Below, one piece after another: positions 4,760 to 5,320 of a DNA stretch of 5,320 bases. Under the pieces are notes generated by a model. It was not told the DNA's origin. It saw nothing but the letters and a program-made list of their open reading frames with translations, and ran no database searches. Origin of the DNA: Rubrivivax sp. (lineage in GTDB: Bacteria > Pseudomonadota > Gammaproteobacteria > Burkholderiales > Burkholderiaceae_C); contig JAIXSD010000163.1 in assembly GCA_027484885.1 (NCBI GenBank), forward strand, positions 1-5,320. The letters are read 5' to 3'. Within the stretch, counting starts at the first letter, position 1. The number at the start of each line of letters is the position of its first letter. The translations under genes were made by a program, and so were the position numbers.

Positions 4760-5320
4760 ATGAACTGCGCAGTGCGTTTCCTGTTGCGAGGCTTCTTGGC
4801 CCTGCTGACCCTGCTGGCCGGCCTGTTCGCCTACTACCTCTACACGCCGGACCCCGAGTTGCCGCAGCTATCGGGCACCTGGAACAAGGGCACGATCGAC
4901 GTGGCCGGCGTGACACGCAGCTACCGGAGCTATGTGCCCAAGGACCTGCGCCCGGGCGCGCCCCTGGTTCTGGTGCTGCACGGCTCGGGCGAAGGCCCGG
5001 GCCAGATCCGAGTCGGCACGGGCTACGCCTTCGAGCGCCTGGCCGACCAGCACGGCTTCGCCCTCGTCTATCCCAAGTCCTTCGCCTTCGATTGGAACGA
5101 CTGCAGCCGCATCGGCGACACTGAGCTGAAGGGCGTACGCGGCGACGATGTGGGCTTCCTGTCCGCCTTGGTCGAGCACCTGGTCGCCAAGCTGGCACTT
5201 AACCCGGCGCGCGTGTTTGCGGCCGGTGTGTCCAACGGCGGCTCGATGGCGATGCGCTTGGCACTGGAGCAGCCGGAGCGCTACAAGGCGGTGGCAGCCG
5301 TGGCCGCCAATGTGCCGGCG
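4760..5320 (+). CDS. Alpha/beta hydrolase, LpqC / PHB depolymerase / feruloyl esterase type (3' end cut by window)
   Basis: The frame from ATG 4760 stays open to the window edge (187 codons), so the protein is partial. Residues ~6-28 form one hydrophobic segment after two Arg, with no clear signal-peptidase site and no lipobox, so the protein is probably membrane-anchored facing the periplasm or secreted. Family marks in order: GVTRSYRSYVP (50-60); the strand and oxyanion region APLVLVLHGSGEGPG (67-81, H74-G75-S76); FALVYPKSFAFDWNDC (100-115), where YP and WNDC recall this esterase family; DDVGFLSALVEHL (129-141); and the nucleophile elbow GVSNGGSMAMRLA (156-168) with S158 as catalytic serine. 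The rest of the triad (Asp, His) should lie beyond 5320. Such enzymes cut ester bonds in polyesters, acetylated xylan or feruloylated sugars; the substrate cannot be read here. It is divergent from the TPR operon and preceded by AAGAG at 7 nt. Confidence 0.88.
   Translation, partial: MNCAVRFLLRGFLALLTLLAGLFAYYLYTPDPELPQLSGTWNKGTIDVAGVTRSYRSYVPKDLRPGAPLVLVLHGSGEGPGQIRVGTGYAFERLADQHGFALVYPKSFAFDWNDCSRIGDTELKGVRGDDVGFLSALVEHLVAKLALNPARVFAAGVSNGGSMAMRLALEQPERYKAVAAVAANVPA

Noticed and set aside
4594..5124. 176-codon plus-strand frame over the start of the hydrolase gene
   Set aside because: The frame starting at 4760 has the esterase motifs and runs to the window edge; this one is low-complexity Arg/Pro/Gly shadow.

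Overview
The window is very GC-rich and densely coded, with strong G/C preference at third codon positions. The protein families present (a GlxA-type regulator, a LytS/AlgZ-like kinase with a LytTR regulator, an LpqC-like esterase) suggest a betaproteobacterium of the order Burkholderiales, perhaps near Roseateles, Paucibacter or Rubrivivax. That placement is an inference from composition and protein style. No rRNA, tRNA, CRISPR array, insertion sequence or phage gene was seen.

Layout: (1) 12-1016 (+), a GlxA-family regulator (DJ-1/PfpI-like domain plus AraC helix-turn-helix) whose last ~15 residues look frameshifted. (2) 1011-1049, three 13-bp tandem repeats that put a TGA in each forward frame, followed by a GC-rich hairpin between two convergent genes. 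(3) 4442 down to 1070 (-), a tight four-gene operon read in the order exported TPR protein (4442-3396), four-helix membrane protein (3382-2969), membrane sensor histidine kinase (2931-1840) and LytTR response regulator (1843-1070). Gaps are 13 nt and 37 nt, then a 4-nt overlap. (4) 4443-4759, a 317-bp divergent intergenic region with a hairpin in the presumed leader of the operon. (5) 4760-5320 (+), the first 187 codons of a membrane-anchored or secreted alpha/beta hydrolase of the LpqC / PHB depolymerase / feruloyl esterase type, cut by the window edge.

How the genes may work together: the kinase and LytTR regulator form a two-component system. The kinase has four membrane helices and no sizeable periplasmic sensor domain. 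The co-transcribed exported TPR protein and small membrane protein are therefore reasonable candidates for signal-sensing or signal-modulating partners, or for regulated outputs. This four-gene unit is the best candidate in the window for an uncharacterised system. The GlxA-like regulator and the hydrolase are probably separate transcription units.
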